From positions 1-56,764 of the forward strand of contig JANWWY010000006.1 in assembly GCA_025057455.1 (NCBI GenBank): a stretch of 56,764 nt of DNA, written 5' to 3'. Positions 1 to 8,692 of the stretch are shown here, in pieces (the first letter of the stretch is position 1; each line of letters begins with the position of its first letter). This stretch comes from Aquificaceae bacterium (GTDB lineage: Bacteria > Aquificota > Aquificia > Aquificales > Aquificaceae). The position numbers and the translations under genes are program-made. The notes below the pieces were generated by a model. That model saw nothing but the letters and a program-made list of their open reading frames with translations. It was not told the DNA's origin and made no database searches.

Positions 1-36
1 CAGTTCTTCTTTATAATTCTTCCAATCTCTCTTCAT
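1..36 (-). CDS. Partial start of an unidentified gene, possibly a transposase
   Basis: A minus-strand frame opens with ATG at 36-34 and stays open to the window edge, reading MKRDWKNYKEEL. From memory this resembles the N-terminus of some IS5-type transposases (RDW-x-YN-x-x-LV). No Shine-Dalgarno is evident. Only 12 codons are visible, so both the gene call and the family are tentative. Confidence 0.25.
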   Translation of the reverse strand, partial: MKRDWKNYKEEL

Positions 37-187
37 GGTGTAATGTTATCTCACAAACTTAATATTAGACACAGCAATAACAAACAAAAAATTAGGTAAA
101 AAGTCAAACGAAATTACACCCTTACTAAATATATTTGATAGACTTCCATTCTTTGCACTTATAAACCTTCGCACTCTAGCACTTCCC

Positions 188-970
188 CTACTCCAACCTG
201 TACCTCACCGGCAACTTCACCACCACCTCCACTGGAGGCTTCGGGAAAAGACCGGCCACTCTTTTGACCGTTTCTATTGCATTCCTATCAAGAACCTCGT
301 AGCCTGAGCTTTCCAAAACTCTAACCTCTTTGAGAGTTCCATCCTCATCTATACATATACTCAGCACCACTTTGCCTTCCCATCCCATCTTGCGGGCAAG
401 GGGCGGATAGGTTATGTTCCTCTGGACAATGTGAGAAATTACAAAGAGCTTTTCCTTCAGGAACATATCACGCTGAAGCTCCAAAGAGGATAGAGCTGTC
501 TCTGTTTTTTGGGTTTCCTCGCGAGCACCCAAAGATCCTACGCCCCTCGCATCCTGCCTAGCCTTATCCTCAAGCACTGCGGAATTTCCAAGCTTTCTTG
601 TTTCAGGAGCTTCTTCACCAAAGCCCCGCAGTGTAGCATCATTAGTATTCTGGAAAGTTTCTTCCTCTCTTGCTATTCTCTCAGATAGCTTTTTGGCTTC
701 CGCACGGACTTCTTTCTCCTTCTCCTGATGTGCAATTTCTTGCCTCTTATATTCTACATGCGCAGGTAATGTGTACCCTCTGGTTTTAAACCCTTCCCTC
801 CGTTCCTGAGGTTCCTCAAAAGAGCTTTTCTGAAATTCAACCAAACTAAGGTCTATCTCAACGGGTCTCTTGCTTTTGTCAAAATCTCTGTTCCAAAAAA
901 GCAAAAGGGAAAAAAGCACTGCGGTATGGATTATAAAAGAAAACAGATAAGCCTTAAAAGTTCGGCTCAT
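188..970 (-). CDS. tonB: TonB-family energy transducer
   Basis: TonB links the ExbB-ExbD proton channel in the inner membrane to outer-membrane receptors. The 260-aa protein has one N-terminal membrane segment (about residues 8-27). A long charged Glu/Lys/Arg-rich periplasmic linker follows, in place of the usual Pro-rich one. The C-terminal TonB domain (about 185-260) carries the conserved YPPLAR motif, a GxVVLSICIDEDG strand and a closing PVRYRLE. Its ATG overlaps the exbD stop by 4 nt, so it is the third gene of an exbB-exbD-tonB operon. No TonB-dependent receptor lies nearby, so the cargo is unknown. A TolA-like role is possible but less likely, because the C-terminus is clearly of TonB type. 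Confidence 0.88.
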   Translation of the reverse strand: MSRTFKAYLFSFIIHTAVLFSLLLFWNRDFDKSKRPVEIDLSLVEFQKSSFEEPQERREGFKTRGYTLPAHVEYKRQEIAHQEKEKEVRAEAKKLSERIAREEETFQNTNDATLRGFGEEAPETRKLGNSAVLEDKARQDARGVGSLGAREETQKTETALSSLELQRDMFLKEKLFVISHIVQRNITYPPLARKMGWEGKVVLSICIDEDGTLKEVRVLESSGYEVLDRNAIETVKRVAGLFPKPPVEVVVKLPVRYRLE

Positions 971-1347
971 CTCTGCACCTCCGTCCTTATGGAGACCCTT
1001 TCAAAGCCATACCTTTTAAAAAGGTCCAGAAGGTTTACGAGGCTCTGAAGGCTAGCATTCTTGTCACCTACTATTACAAGCCTTGTGTTGGGGTTTATGC
1101 TTCTGAGTATTTCTTCCAGCTCACTTAGACTTAATTCTCTTCCTTCGAGAAAGAGTTTACCTTCTCTCGTCAGGACTATCTGTAGGCTTTTGAGTGTTTC
1201 TTCGTGTTTTTGGCTGGCTTTGGGAAGGTTTACTGGTATACTGCCTTGCACTACAAAGGTAGCAGTGATGAGCACTATGGTAAGAAGCACAAGCATTATG
1301 TCTACAAGAGGTATAATGTTTATGGTGCTAAATTCTCTATCTTCCAA
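967..1347 (-). CDS. exbD: ExbD/TolR biopolymer transport protein
   Basis: Stator subunit of a Ton/Tol-type proton channel. The 126-aa protein has a single N-terminal membrane helix (about residues 14-34) and a small periplasmic domain. The helix holds the motif PLVDIMLVLL, in which Asp16 corresponds to the conserved proton-carrying aspartate of ExbD/TolR. It overlaps exbB by 11 nt upstream and tonB by 4 nt downstream, so the three genes are probably translationally coupled. Length and topology are typical of the family. Confidence 0.9.
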   Translation of the reverse strand: MEDREFSTINIIPLVDIMLVLLTIVLITATFVVQGSIPVNLPKASQKHEETLKSLQIVLTREGKLFLEGRELSLSELEEILRSINPNTRLVIVGDKNASLQSLVNLLDLFKRYGFERVSIRTEVQR

Positions 1348-1762
1348 TTTTTGCCTCCCAGAGGGCTATTTTTTCCCGCACCTTTCTTAAGAGGTAGTTG
1401 TATAGCACCGAGGAGGGAATAGCCACCAGAAGTCCCACCGCAGTAGCTTTGAGCGCAAGTGCGAGACCTACCATTATTTCCTTTGAGTCTACAAAACCCT
1501 CCTCACCTATCGTATAAAAAGTAAGCATAATGCCCAGCACTGTTCCAAGAAGACCTATGTAGGGTGCATTGGAAGCCACAGAGGCTATAAGGAAAAGCCC
1601 TTTTGTGAGCTCTATCTCAAGCTCTTGACGAGTGGAGAATTCTTCAAGTGCCACCCTTCGGTAAAAGAGAAGTCTTTCTATACTTACACCCACAGACAGA
1701 AAGCTTAGGAAAAGGAGAAAACCTATTACGCCATAGTCAATTGAGATTTTTAACCACTCCAT
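1337..1762 (-). CDS. exbB: ExbB/TolQ/MotA-family proton channel protein
   Basis: Inner-membrane channel subunit that uses the proton-motive force to power TonB. At 141 aa this is the short ExbB type. It has three hydrophobic segments (about 8-28, 55-80 and 100-120). The family signature lies around APYIGLLGTVLGIML and the ALKATAVGLLVAIPS helix. It is the first gene of exbB-exbD-tonB. The ATG at 1762 is supported by a -10 hexamer TAAAAT 7 nt upstream with no Shine-Dalgarno, which suggests a leaderless transcript. Confidence 0.9.
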   Translation of the reverse strand: MEWLKISIDYGVIGFLLFLSFLSVGVSIERLLFYRRVALEEFSTRQELEIELTKGLFLIASVASNAPYIGLLGTVLGIMLTFYTIGEEGFVDSKEIMVGLALALKATAVGLLVAIPSSVLYNYLLRKVREKIALWEAKIGR

Positions 1763-1769
1763 ATTGTTA

Positions 1770-1775
1770 ATTTTA
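1770..1775 (-). promoter_or_regulatory. exbB -10 element (leaderless)
   Basis: On the minus strand TAAAAT ends 7 nt before the exbB ATG. Standard -10 geometry puts +1 at or beside the start codon. No convincing -35 is visible. Confidence 0.5.
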
Positions 1776-1920
1776 ACTTAATGCATACGGTAAAACCACT
1801 GATGTTTTAAAAAGGGGCAAGGGGAGGCCCAAGATGGACGCACGAGGTGCAAACACTCATGATAATATAACATAAAGTTCACCAATTTTTAACATGAGAT
1901 TTGTCATAAAGTTTTTGTGG

Positions 1921-1926
1921 TAGAAT
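1921..1926 (+). promoter_or_regulatory. icd -10 element (leaderless)
   Basis: TAGAAT is followed by 7 nt (ATTTCTC) and then the icd ATG at 1934. No Shine-Dalgarno is present. A TTGTCA at 1901-1906 is only 14 nt upstream, too close for a normal -35. Confidence 0.5.
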
Positions 1927-1933
1927 ATTTCTC

Positions 1934-3196
1934 ATGGATTGGGACAATGTATACAGATGGGAAGGAAAGGCATTAATCCCTCAGGATGGGCAATTTATAA
2001 GACTGAGAGAAGACAAGAGCATTGAGGTGCCAGACAACCCTATCATTCCCTACATAGAAGGGGACGGTATAGGTCCAGAAATAGCCCCTGCCATGATACA
2101 CGTAGTAAACACTGCTGTGGAAAGGGCTTATGGTGGTTCAAGGAAAATCTACTGGTTGGAACTGCTTGCGGGAGACAAAGCGGAGGAAAAGACTGGCAAC
2201 CGTATGCCCGAGGAAACCCTGGAGATTTTAAAACAAGCCATAGTTTCCATAAAAGGACCGTTGGGAACACCTGTAGGCAAGGGAGGAAAATCCCTCAACG
2301 CAATTCTGAGACAATCTATGGATTTTTATTCAGCTATAAGACCAGTGTACTGGTTAGGTCAAGCTACACCGATTCCAAACCCAGAAAGAGTGAACGTAGC
2401 AGTTTTTAGGGAAAACTCCGATGACGTTTACATGGGAATAGAATACATGCCAAAGGCTGAAAACACTCAAAAAGTTAGGGAGTTTTTCCTTAGGGAAATG
2501 GGTGTATCCGAGTATGCTCTGCCCATGGACTGCGGTATAACTGTAAAACCCATGAGCGAATACAAAACAAAAAGACACGTAAGGAAGGCACTAAGATGGG
2601 CAATTGAAAATAAAAAGAAGGTAGTGGCTATAGTAGGTAAAGGCAACATTATGAAGGCTACAGAAGGTGCCTTCATGAACTGGGCTTTTGAGGTGGCAAA
2701 GGAGCCAGAGTTTGAAGGAAAGGTAATAACGGAAGGAGAGCCAAAAGACGGTCAGGTGCTTATGGTGAAGGTAATCACAGACCAGATGCTTATGCAGTTG
2801 GTCTTAAAGCCAGAGGCTTATGATGTGATAGTTACTCAAAACCTTAACGGGGACTACATTTCAGACCTTGCCTCAGCCTTGGTGGGTGGTCCTGGCTTTG
2901 TGCCAAGCGGTAACATAGGAGATGGATATGCCCTCTTTGAATCCACGCACGGAACAGCCTACGACATAGCAGGTAAGGGGATAGCCAATCCTCTTTCTCT
3001 CACTCTTTCTGGTGCCATGATGTTGGAATACATGGGTTGGAAGGATGCTGCTGAGCTCATCTATCAGGCGGTAAGAAGGGCAATAGGTGAAAGGCTTGGA
3101 ACTCCGGACATAGCTGGCGGTTTTAGAAGAATGGGACAGCAGGCAAAGGAACTATCTACAATGGACTTCGCAAAAGCGATAGCGGAAAGGGTATAA
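1934..3196 (+). CDS. icd: Isocitrate dehydrogenase, NAD-type cofactor site
   Basis: Interconverts isocitrate and 2-oxoglutarate (or oxalosuccinate) in the TCA cycle. In Aquificaceae it probably runs reductively for CO2 fixation. The 420-aa protein aligns end to end with the E. coli-type homodimeric enzyme. It has IEGDGIGPEI near residue 45, the substrate loop GKSLNAILRQ near 117-126, and FRENSDDVYMGIEY. The cofactor loop reads HGTAYDIAG. Here Asp344 and Ile345 replace the Lys-Tyr of NADP enzymes, a substitution known to mark NAD-dependent forms in this subfamily. The gene is monocistronic and divergent from exbB. A 2-oxoglutarate-carboxylase-like biotin carboxylase lies 30 kb away. Confidence 0.93.
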   Translation: MDWDNVYRWEGKALIPQDGQFIRLREDKSIEVPDNPIIPYIEGDGIGPEIAPAMIHVVNTAVERAYGGSRKIYWLELLAGDKAEEKTGNRMPEETLEILKQAIVSIKGPLGTPVGKGGKSLNAILRQSMDFYSAIRPVYWLGQATPIPNPERVNVAVFRENSDDVYMGIEYMPKAENTQKVREFFLREMGVSEYALPMDCGITVKPMSEYKTKRHVRKALRWAIENKKKVVAIVGKGNIMKATEGAFMNWAFEVAKEPEFEGKVITEGEPKDGQVLMVKVITDQMLMQLVLKPEAYDVIVTQNLNGDYISDLASALVGGPGFVPSGNIGDGYALFESTHGTAYDIAGKGIANPLSLTLSGAMMLEYMGWKDAAELIYQAVRRAIGERLGTPDIAGGFRRMGQQAKELSTMDFAKAIAERV

Positions 3197-3390
3197 GGAA
3201 GAGCTCTTGGACTGAAAATTTTAAGACTTTCGTTTACCCGCATATGCACTTATCGTAAGCGCAAGAGCAAGATTTTTGAACTCACACTGGGGATGATATA
3301 CATGCCAAGTATAGCAATCGGTATTTATTATTACTTGGAGATTACCTGCTTATAAAACACAAAACTCAAAATTACCGTAACCTCCTCTCA

Positions 3391-3409
3391 AAAACCTGAT
3401 TAAGGTTTT
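3391..3409 (-). terminator. Weak terminator-like hairpin at the end of murD
   Basis: AAAACCT (3391-3397) and AGGTTTT (3403-3409) form a 7-bp stem whose loop contains the murD stop codon. On the minus strand the downstream arm continues into a short T run. The stem is short and AT-rich, so it is a candidate only. Confidence 0.3.
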
Positions 3410-4665
3410 GTAAGGCTATTTACATAATCCTTAAACCTATTCCCTCTGTCCTTGTAATCTTTAAACATATCAAAGGAGGCACAGGCTGGAGAGAAGAGAA
3501 GCACATCGCCGGGCACTGCCCTGTCAAAAGCCATGCTGACTGCATCCTCTAAGTCTCTTGCAAGGTAGACTTGACACCCTTGCCATGCCTTGGCTATTTT
3601 TTCCTTTGCCTCACCTATGAGCACGCAAGACTTTGTCTTTCTCTTTACAAGTTCCCTTATGCTCTCAAAGTCCCCACCTTTATCCCTTCCACCTGCGATT
3701 AGCACTACTTTCCCGTCCTCAAAGCTTTCAAGGGCTGATTTTAAGGCATTTACCGTGGTGGACTTTGAGTCGTTGTAAACCTGCACGCCGTTGAAAATGC
3801 CCAAGTATTCCATTCTGTGAGGAAGTCCTGCAAAACTGTAGAGGACATCCCTTATGATTTCTAAGGGTACTTGCATAAGTCTCGCTATTGCACTGGCAAA
3901 AAGAGCATTCTGCCAGTTGTGCCTTCCCCTTATCTTTAGCTTTTCTACTTCAAAAAGCTCTTCACCGAGAAAGTAAGCCCTGCCGTTGTTTATATAGCCA
4001 TGCTTTCCTTCCTCAAGAAGGTAGAACTTTTTAGCCTTGCTCTCCGTCTTACTTACCCTTTCATCCGAGGCGTTCAGTAGCAGAAAGTCTTCTTCCCCCT
4101 GCCTTGAGAAGATGTTCCTCTTACTCCAGAGGTAATCATCCATACTCCCGTGCCAGTCAAGATGGTCCTCAGAAATGTTAAGAAAAGCTCCTATATGAGG
4201 TTTGAAGGTCTTTAGCGTCTTCCCTTGAAAGGAGGAGACTTCAAGCACCGCAAGACAAGAAGGATTCCTCAACACTATTTGAGAGAGTGGGATACCAGCA
4301 TTGGCACCTTCTTCCACATTAGCATAAAACTCTCTTAGCATGAGGTATGTTAGTCTTGTGGTTGTTGATTTTCCATCGGTACCAGTTATGGCAATGGCTT
4401 TACCGCTGAAAAACCTCCAAGCGAGCTCTAACTCCCCTATAACTTCCAGTCCTCTCCTTTCCGCTTCTTTCCACAGAGAATGATGGGGAGGTATGCCAGG
4501 TGATAGGACAACCATATCCACGAGGTTTATGTATTCTTCAAACCTATCGCCCTCTGCATCGTCCCCTGCATAGACCTCAAAGCCCTTCGCCTTTAAAAGC
4601 TGGACCGCAGCCTTACCACTTACACCAAGACCCCAGACAAGAACCTTTTTCATTAGACTAAACAT
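3400..4665 (-). CDS. murD: UDP-N-acetylmuramoylalanine-D-glutamate ligase
   Basis: Cytoplasmic Mur ligase that adds D-Glu to UDP-MurNAc-L-Ala. It has an N-terminal UMAG-binding Rossmann domain (VWGLGVSGKAAVQLL), a central ATPase with P-loop TGTDGKSTTTRL near residue 95, the HLDWHGSMDDY motif, and a C-terminal domain beginning near AGLPHRMEYLG with YNDSKSTTVNA. It follows mrdA by 4 nt, as the last gene of the mre operon. Two starts are possible: ATG 4665 (MFSLMKK) and ATG 4653 (MKKVLVWG). AAGGA lies 11 nt before the first. The second matches the family N-terminus better. Confidence 0.93.
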   Translation of the reverse strand: MFSLMKKVLVWGLGVSGKAAVQLLKAKGFEVYAGDDAEGDRFEEYINLVDMVVLSPGIPPHHSLWKEAERRGLEVIGELELAWRFFSGKAIAITGTDGKSTTTRLTYLMLREFYANVEEGANAGIPLSQIVLRNPSCLAVLEVSSFQGKTLKTFKPHIGAFLNISEDHLDWHGSMDDYLWSKRNIFSRQGEEDFLLLNASDERVSKTESKAKKFYLLEEGKHGYINNGRAYFLGEELFEVEKLKIRGRHNWQNALFASAIARLMQVPLEIIRDVLYSFAGLPHRMEYLGIFNGVQVYNDSKSTTVNALKSALESFEDGKVVLIAGGRDKGGDFESIRELVKRKTKSCVLIGEAKEKIAKAWQGCQVYLARDLEDAVSMAFDRAVPGDVLLFSPACASFDMFKDYKDRGNRFKDYVNSLTKP

Positions 4666-4669
4666 TCTA

Positions 4670-6436
4670 TCAAAGTTCCTTGTGGATGCCTTCCATGTAT
4701 ATTCTTTCCAATATTTTCCTTGCTATGGGTGCTGCAGCGGAGCCTCCAGAGCCTCCATGCTCCACCAACACGCCTATGACAAAAATGGGGTCTCTGTAGG
4801 GTGCAAACCCTACAAACCAAGCATGGTCCCTTAGATGATAGGGAAGGTGCTTTCTTCTTGCACTGATAGCTGATACTTGAGCGGTTCCAGTTTTTCCGGC
4901 TATCTCTACGATTTTAGAGTTTGCAGTGGTAGCGGTGCCAGCCCTCACCACATCCCTTAGAGCTTCTCTCACCATGGCAAAGTGCTCTGGCTTAGCTCTT
5001 ACAAGCTTGTATACGCTCTTGGTCGCTCTCCAGATTACGTTGCCCTGGGCGTCCCTTTTTTCTTTTATCAGCAGAGGTCTGTATATGACGCCGTTGTTGG
5101 CTATGGCCATCATCATAAGGGTTTGTTCAAAAAGGGTAGATTTCATAAAGCCCTGACCTATGGACATGTTTACCGTGTCGCCCCCATACCACGGTTCCCT
5201 TAATCTGTTTCTCTTCCACTCGGGTGTGGGTATAAAACCAGATGAGAGAGGTAGGTCAAAGGGAATTTTCTCACCGTAAGAAAACTGTCTTAAAAATCTT
5301 TCCATTTCTCTTGGACCAAGCTTGTAATAACCATTCTGATAAAAGTAAACATCGCAGGAATCTTTTATGGCTTCGTGAAGGTTTACCCATCCATGACCCG
5401 ACCTGTGCCAGCAGAAAAACTCCCTGTTTCCAAGCTCAAAACTCCCCCTGCACAACACACTTTCCCTTGAAGAAACTCCCTTTTCAAGCAAAGCCATACC
5501 AAGAGCGGGCTTAATAACGGAGGCTGGTGGGTACTTGGCATGAGTCACCCTATTAAAAAGGGGTCTAAGCTTGTCCTCGTTATACTGTTGCCAAAGCTGG
5601 GATATGTTATTGGGGTCAAAGGTAGGATAGCTTAGCAGACAGAGCACTTCACCAGTTCTTGCATCCAGTATAAGCACGCCCCCGGCCTTGTGCCCAGATT
5701 CCCTGAAAACCTCATAGGCTATCTTCTGCACCCTCACGTCTATAGTGGTTACTATAGTTTTTCCCTTTTCTGGCTCTGTATAACCCAATTTGCCCGTTAT
5801 GCGACCGACTGCATTTACCATAACCTCTTCCGTCCCTATCCTACCCAAAAGGTCATCATCAAAAGCCCTCTCTATGGCAAACATACCCACCAAACTCTGT
5901 GGTCCTATCCTGCTTCCATACTTTTTTAATAGGGACTCATCTGGATAGCTCACATACCCAACCGTATGCGCACACATATCACCGTAGGGGTAGTACCTTG
6001 TGGGCAAGATGTTTATAAAAACACCAGGAAGTTTATAACTGTGATTGTAAAACTTGTCTATGTCCTCCTGGCTTTTAAGCTCGGTGAGTATTATGGGTTC
6101 TATTGCTTTTCTCTTCCTTATGCTTTCATAATCAAGCTCGACACCAAATAGGTCTTTTAGGTTTTCAATCACATCCTTCAGGTCTGCACTGTACTGTAGC
6201 TTTTGGTGGTCAAGGAGTAGCATATACCTCGGGACATCATAAGCCAACCTCTCCCCATTCCTGTCCAGTATGTCCCCCCTTTGAGGATATATAACTCTCC
6301 TTCTTACGTAGTTTCTTTGGGCAAGCTCCTTGTAGTGCTTTCCCCTTACTATCTGAAGATAGAAGAGTCTTGCTATAACCACAAAGTAGGCAATAAAACC
6401 TAAAAAAATCAGAAAAAGAAACCTCCTTCTGTTCAT
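4670..6436 (-). CDS. mrdA: Penicillin-binding protein 2 (elongasome transpeptidase)
   Basis: Class B PBP that crosslinks peptidoglycan during rod elongation. It has an N-terminal membrane anchor (about 5-24) and a pedestal domain starting at YVRRRVIYPQRGDILDRNG. The transpeptidase domain contains the Ser-x-x-Lys tetrad in YPPASVIKP, an SCD triad in the SxN position, and KTGTAQ. Length (588 aa) is near normal. The start overlaps the mreD stop by 4 nt. The position between mreD and murD fits PBP2 rather than the septal enzyme FtsI. No RodA gene is in the window. Confidence 0.93.
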   Translation of the reverse strand: MNRRRFLFLIFLGFIAYFVVIARLFYLQIVRGKHYKELAQRNYVRRRVIYPQRGDILDRNGERLAYDVPRYMLLLDHQKLQYSADLKDVIENLKDLFGVELDYESIRKRKAIEPIILTELKSQEDIDKFYNHSYKLPGVFINILPTRYYPYGDMCAHTVGYVSYPDESLLKKYGSRIGPQSLVGMFAIERAFDDDLLGRIGTEEVMVNAVGRITGKLGYTEPEKGKTIVTTIDVRVQKIAYEVFRESGHKAGGVLILDARTGEVLCLLSYPTFDPNNISQLWQQYNEDKLRPLFNRVTHAKYPPASVIKPALGMALLEKGVSSRESVLCRGSFELGNREFFCWHRSGHGWVNLHEAIKDSCDVYFYQNGYYKLGPREMERFLRQFSYGEKIPFDLPLSSGFIPTPEWKRNRLREPWYGGDTVNMSIGQGFMKSTLFEQTLMMMAIANNGVIYRPLLIKEKRDAQGNVIWRATKSVYKLVRAKPEHFAMVREALRDVVRAGTATTANSKIVEIAGKTGTAQVSAISARRKHLPYHLRDHAWFVGFAPYRDPIFVIGVLVEHGGSGGSAAAPIARKILERIYMEGIHKEL

Positions 6437-6879
6437 ACCACCTTACTATACCGCCTTAGAAATACAGCAAGAGTAATCCATTCAATAAAAAATCCAAGCA
6501 GGGCAAGCCAGAGGTTAAACTCCAAGTAATACCTTGACCTAAAAATTACAACCGTCCAAAGCCTCTCAAGAATGGAAAGAAAGATGTATACTAAAACAAC
6601 GGACAATCTACTGGGAAAATGGTATCTTTGCTTCACAAAATTCAATCCTATGGTGAAAAAAACATATCCAGAAAGGTGAAGACCAAAGGAATCTTGAAAA
6701 AGGTCCAAGAAAAAACCAGATGGTAGAGCTTTCTTTAACCCATAATCTTCTTCGTTTAAAAGATTTAGAAACAGGTAAACCAATAAAAGATTAGGCACTA
6801 GAAGAGCATTTTGAAAAACTGCTAATAGCACAGAACTCTGAAAGTAAGCAATTAGAAAGGAAAAAAGGTAAAACCTCAT
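6433..6879 (-). CDS. mreD: Rod shape-determining protein MreD
   Basis: Small polytopic membrane protein of the elongasome. At 148 aa it has about five hydrophobic helices (around 1-18, 22-42, 50-66, 70-95 and 115-140) and little soluble sequence. Identification rests on topology, size and its place between mreC and mrdA, because MreD sequences diverge strongly. It overlaps both neighbours by 4 nt. Confidence 0.85.
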   Translation of the reverse strand: MRFYLFSFLIAYFQSSVLLAVFQNALLVPNLLLVYLFLNLLNEEDYGLKKALPSGFFLDLFQDSFGLHLSGYVFFTIGLNFVKQRYHFPSRLSVVLVYIFLSILERLWTVVIFRSRYYLEFNLWLALLGFFIEWITLAVFLRRYSKVV

Positions 6880-7664
6880 AGCTTTTCCTTGATAACTATG
6901 CAGAAATACAGTTTCCTTATATCTGAGAAGGGTTTGACCTTCACACTTTTGAAAAAGCTTCCGCCCTCTTGCGATACACTGTGAACTGTGCCTATGACCA
7001 GCTGTGGAAAATACTTGCCTGGTACCCTAAGGAATACGGAATCTCCTTCCCTGATGGGGTCCTCCAAGTTTACATGGAGAAGAGAACCATACGGATAACC
7101 GCCCCTGTATATGTATGCCTTCTCCCCAGAAACAGCACTTATGGAAAAATCCCCAGAAAATACTGTTCTTACACGAGAAGACCCACCGTACACCTTGTCC
7201 ACTATACCTACCAAATGGCTACCGTGGAAAACCACCATACCTTCTTCAATTCCAGCATCCTGACCTCTGTCTATTAGTATAAAGGTCTCGTTACCCGACG
7301 GGTCATAGGCTATAACGTGGGCATATAGAATAGGGTAGCTCTTTATGTTCTGGCTAAGGTTTATTGTGTTGCTGAGAGCAGTAAGGTTGCTTTCGCAAGC
7401 ATGAAGCTGACTTTTGTAAAGAGCACAAGCTTGAAGCTGGCGCTTTAGTCTTTGATTCTCTAAGCTTACATCTTTGAGAAATACGTAAACTTCAAAAAAA
7501 TGTCTCGTCCTATCTACCAAGACCCCTTTTAACTCAAAAAGAGGTTGTATAACCTGTTTAGTGAGACTGTATACACTTTCAAAAAAGGGAAGTGCTGAGA
7601 GATTTATAAAGTACAATATTAGACTGATAAACAGAGCAAGGACTGCTAAAGCATGTCTTTTCAT
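6876..7664 (-). CDS. mreC: Rod shape-determining protein MreC
   Basis: Bitopic protein linking the MreB filament to periplasmic PBP2. The 262-aa protein has one N-terminal membrane helix (about 5-24) and a coiled coil (about 60-100). Its two-lobed beta domain contains the family motifs DRGQDAGIEEGMVV, LVGIVDKVYGGSSRVRT and IREGDSVF. It overlaps mreB by 4 nt upstream and mreD by 4 nt downstream. Confidence 0.9.
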   Translation of the reverse strand: MKRHALAVLALFISLILYFINLSALPFFESVYSLTKQVIQPLFELKGVLVDRTRHFFEVYVFLKDVSLENQRLKRQLQACALYKSQLHACESNLTALSNTINLSQNIKSYPILYAHVIAYDPSGNETFILIDRGQDAGIEEGMVVFHGSHLVGIVDKVYGGSSRVRTVFSGDFSISAVSGEKAYIYRGGYPYGSLLHVNLEDPIREGDSVFLRVPGKYFPQLVIGTVHSVSQEGGSFFKSVKVKPFSDIRKLYFCIVIKEKL

Positions 7665-8692
7665 GCCATGGCAACTTTTCTTATAAGGTCTATGTTATCA
7701 AGCACCTTACCTACACCTTTGGCAACTGCGGTTATTGGGTCTTCACAGTAGTGAGTTTTTATACCTGTTTCCCTCTCTATTCTTATGTGGAGGTTTCTAA
7801 GCAAGGATCCACCACCGGCGAGGGTTATGCCCCTGTCCGCTATGTCCGAAGCAAGCTCCGGTGGCGTTCTTTCTAAGGTGGACCTTATGGCGTTAATCAC
7901 GGAGGCTACTACATCCTCTAAAGCTTCTGTCACATCTCTGTTACTTATCTTGATTACCTTTGGCAGTCCCGTTATGTCCCTGCCACGTACCTCTATAAAC
8001 CTTTCCTCTTCCTCATATATGGCACTACCCAACTCTATTTTTGCCTTCTCTGCTGTTTGTTCTCCTATCAGGAGGTGATGTTTTTTCTTCACATGCTGAA
8101 TTATGGCTTCCGTCATTTCATCCCCTGCTACCCTTATAGAATTGGAAACCACTATACCGGCAAGAGATATAACCGCTATTTCCGTAGTTCCACCGCCTAT
8201 GTCCACTATCATGTTGCCCACTGGTTCCTCTATGGGAAGGCCTGCACCTATGGCTGCAGCCATGGGCTCCGCAATTAGATAAACCTCTCTGGCACCAGCA
8301 CTTCTTGCTGCATCTATGACCGCTCTCTTTTCCACCTGCGTAACGCCAGAGGGTACACCTATAACCACCCTGGGCTTTGCCTTGAAGATACTTCCGCCTA
8401 TCGCCTTGTTTATAAAGTATGACAGCATAACCTTCGTGGCTTCAAAGTCCGTTATAACACCATCTCTAAGAGGTCTAACCGTCTGTATGTTTTCTGGGGT
8501 TTTTCCGAGCATTTCCTTGGCTTCCCTTCCCACAGCCAGCACTCTCCCACTTTTTATGTCTATTGCCACTATAGAGGGCTCATAAAGCACTATCCCTTTT
8601 CCCTGCGAATAGACAACGGTGTTCGCTGTTCCGAGGTCTATCCCAATATTGTTTGAGACAAAACCAAGAAGATTTGCTAATTTGTTTAACAT
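7661..8692 (-). CDS. mreB: Rod shape-determining actin homologue MreB
   Basis: Actin-fold ATPase that guides lateral wall synthesis. The 343-aa protein begins with a short amphipathic helix, then NNIGIDLGTANTVVY (phosphate 1 loop) near residue 14. It has VDIGGGTTEIAVIS (phosphate 2) near 165 and ITLAGGGSLLRNL (adenosine motif) near 290. It is the first gene of mreB-mreC-mreD-mrdA-murD. TATAAT ends 7 nt before its ATG, and only 17 bp separate it from the divergent spoT start, so the two promoters overlap. AAGG directly abuts the ATG, too close to act as a Shine-Dalgarno. Confidence 0.95.
   Translation of the reverse strand: MLNKLANLLGFVSNNIGIDLGTANTVVYSQGKGIVLYEPSIVAIDIKSGRVLAVGREAKEMLGKTPENIQTVRPLRDGVITDFEATKVMLSYFINKAIGGSIFKAKPRVVIGVPSGVTQVEKRAVIDAARSAGAREVYLIAEPMAAAIGAGLPIEEPVGNMIVDIGGGTTEIAVISLAGIVVSNSIRVAGDEMTEAIIQHVKKKHHLLIGEQTAEKAKIELGSAIYEEEERFIEVRGRDITGLPKVIKISNRDVTEALEDVVASVINAIRSTLERTPPELASDIADRGITLAGGGSLLRNLHIRIERETGIKTHYCEDPITAVAKGVGKVLDNIDLIRKVAMA

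Noticed and set aside
1801-1860. Regulatory RNA or hairpin in the exbB-icd gap
   Set aside because: The G-rich stretch near 1815-1831 does not form a convincing paired structure, and no T run follows.
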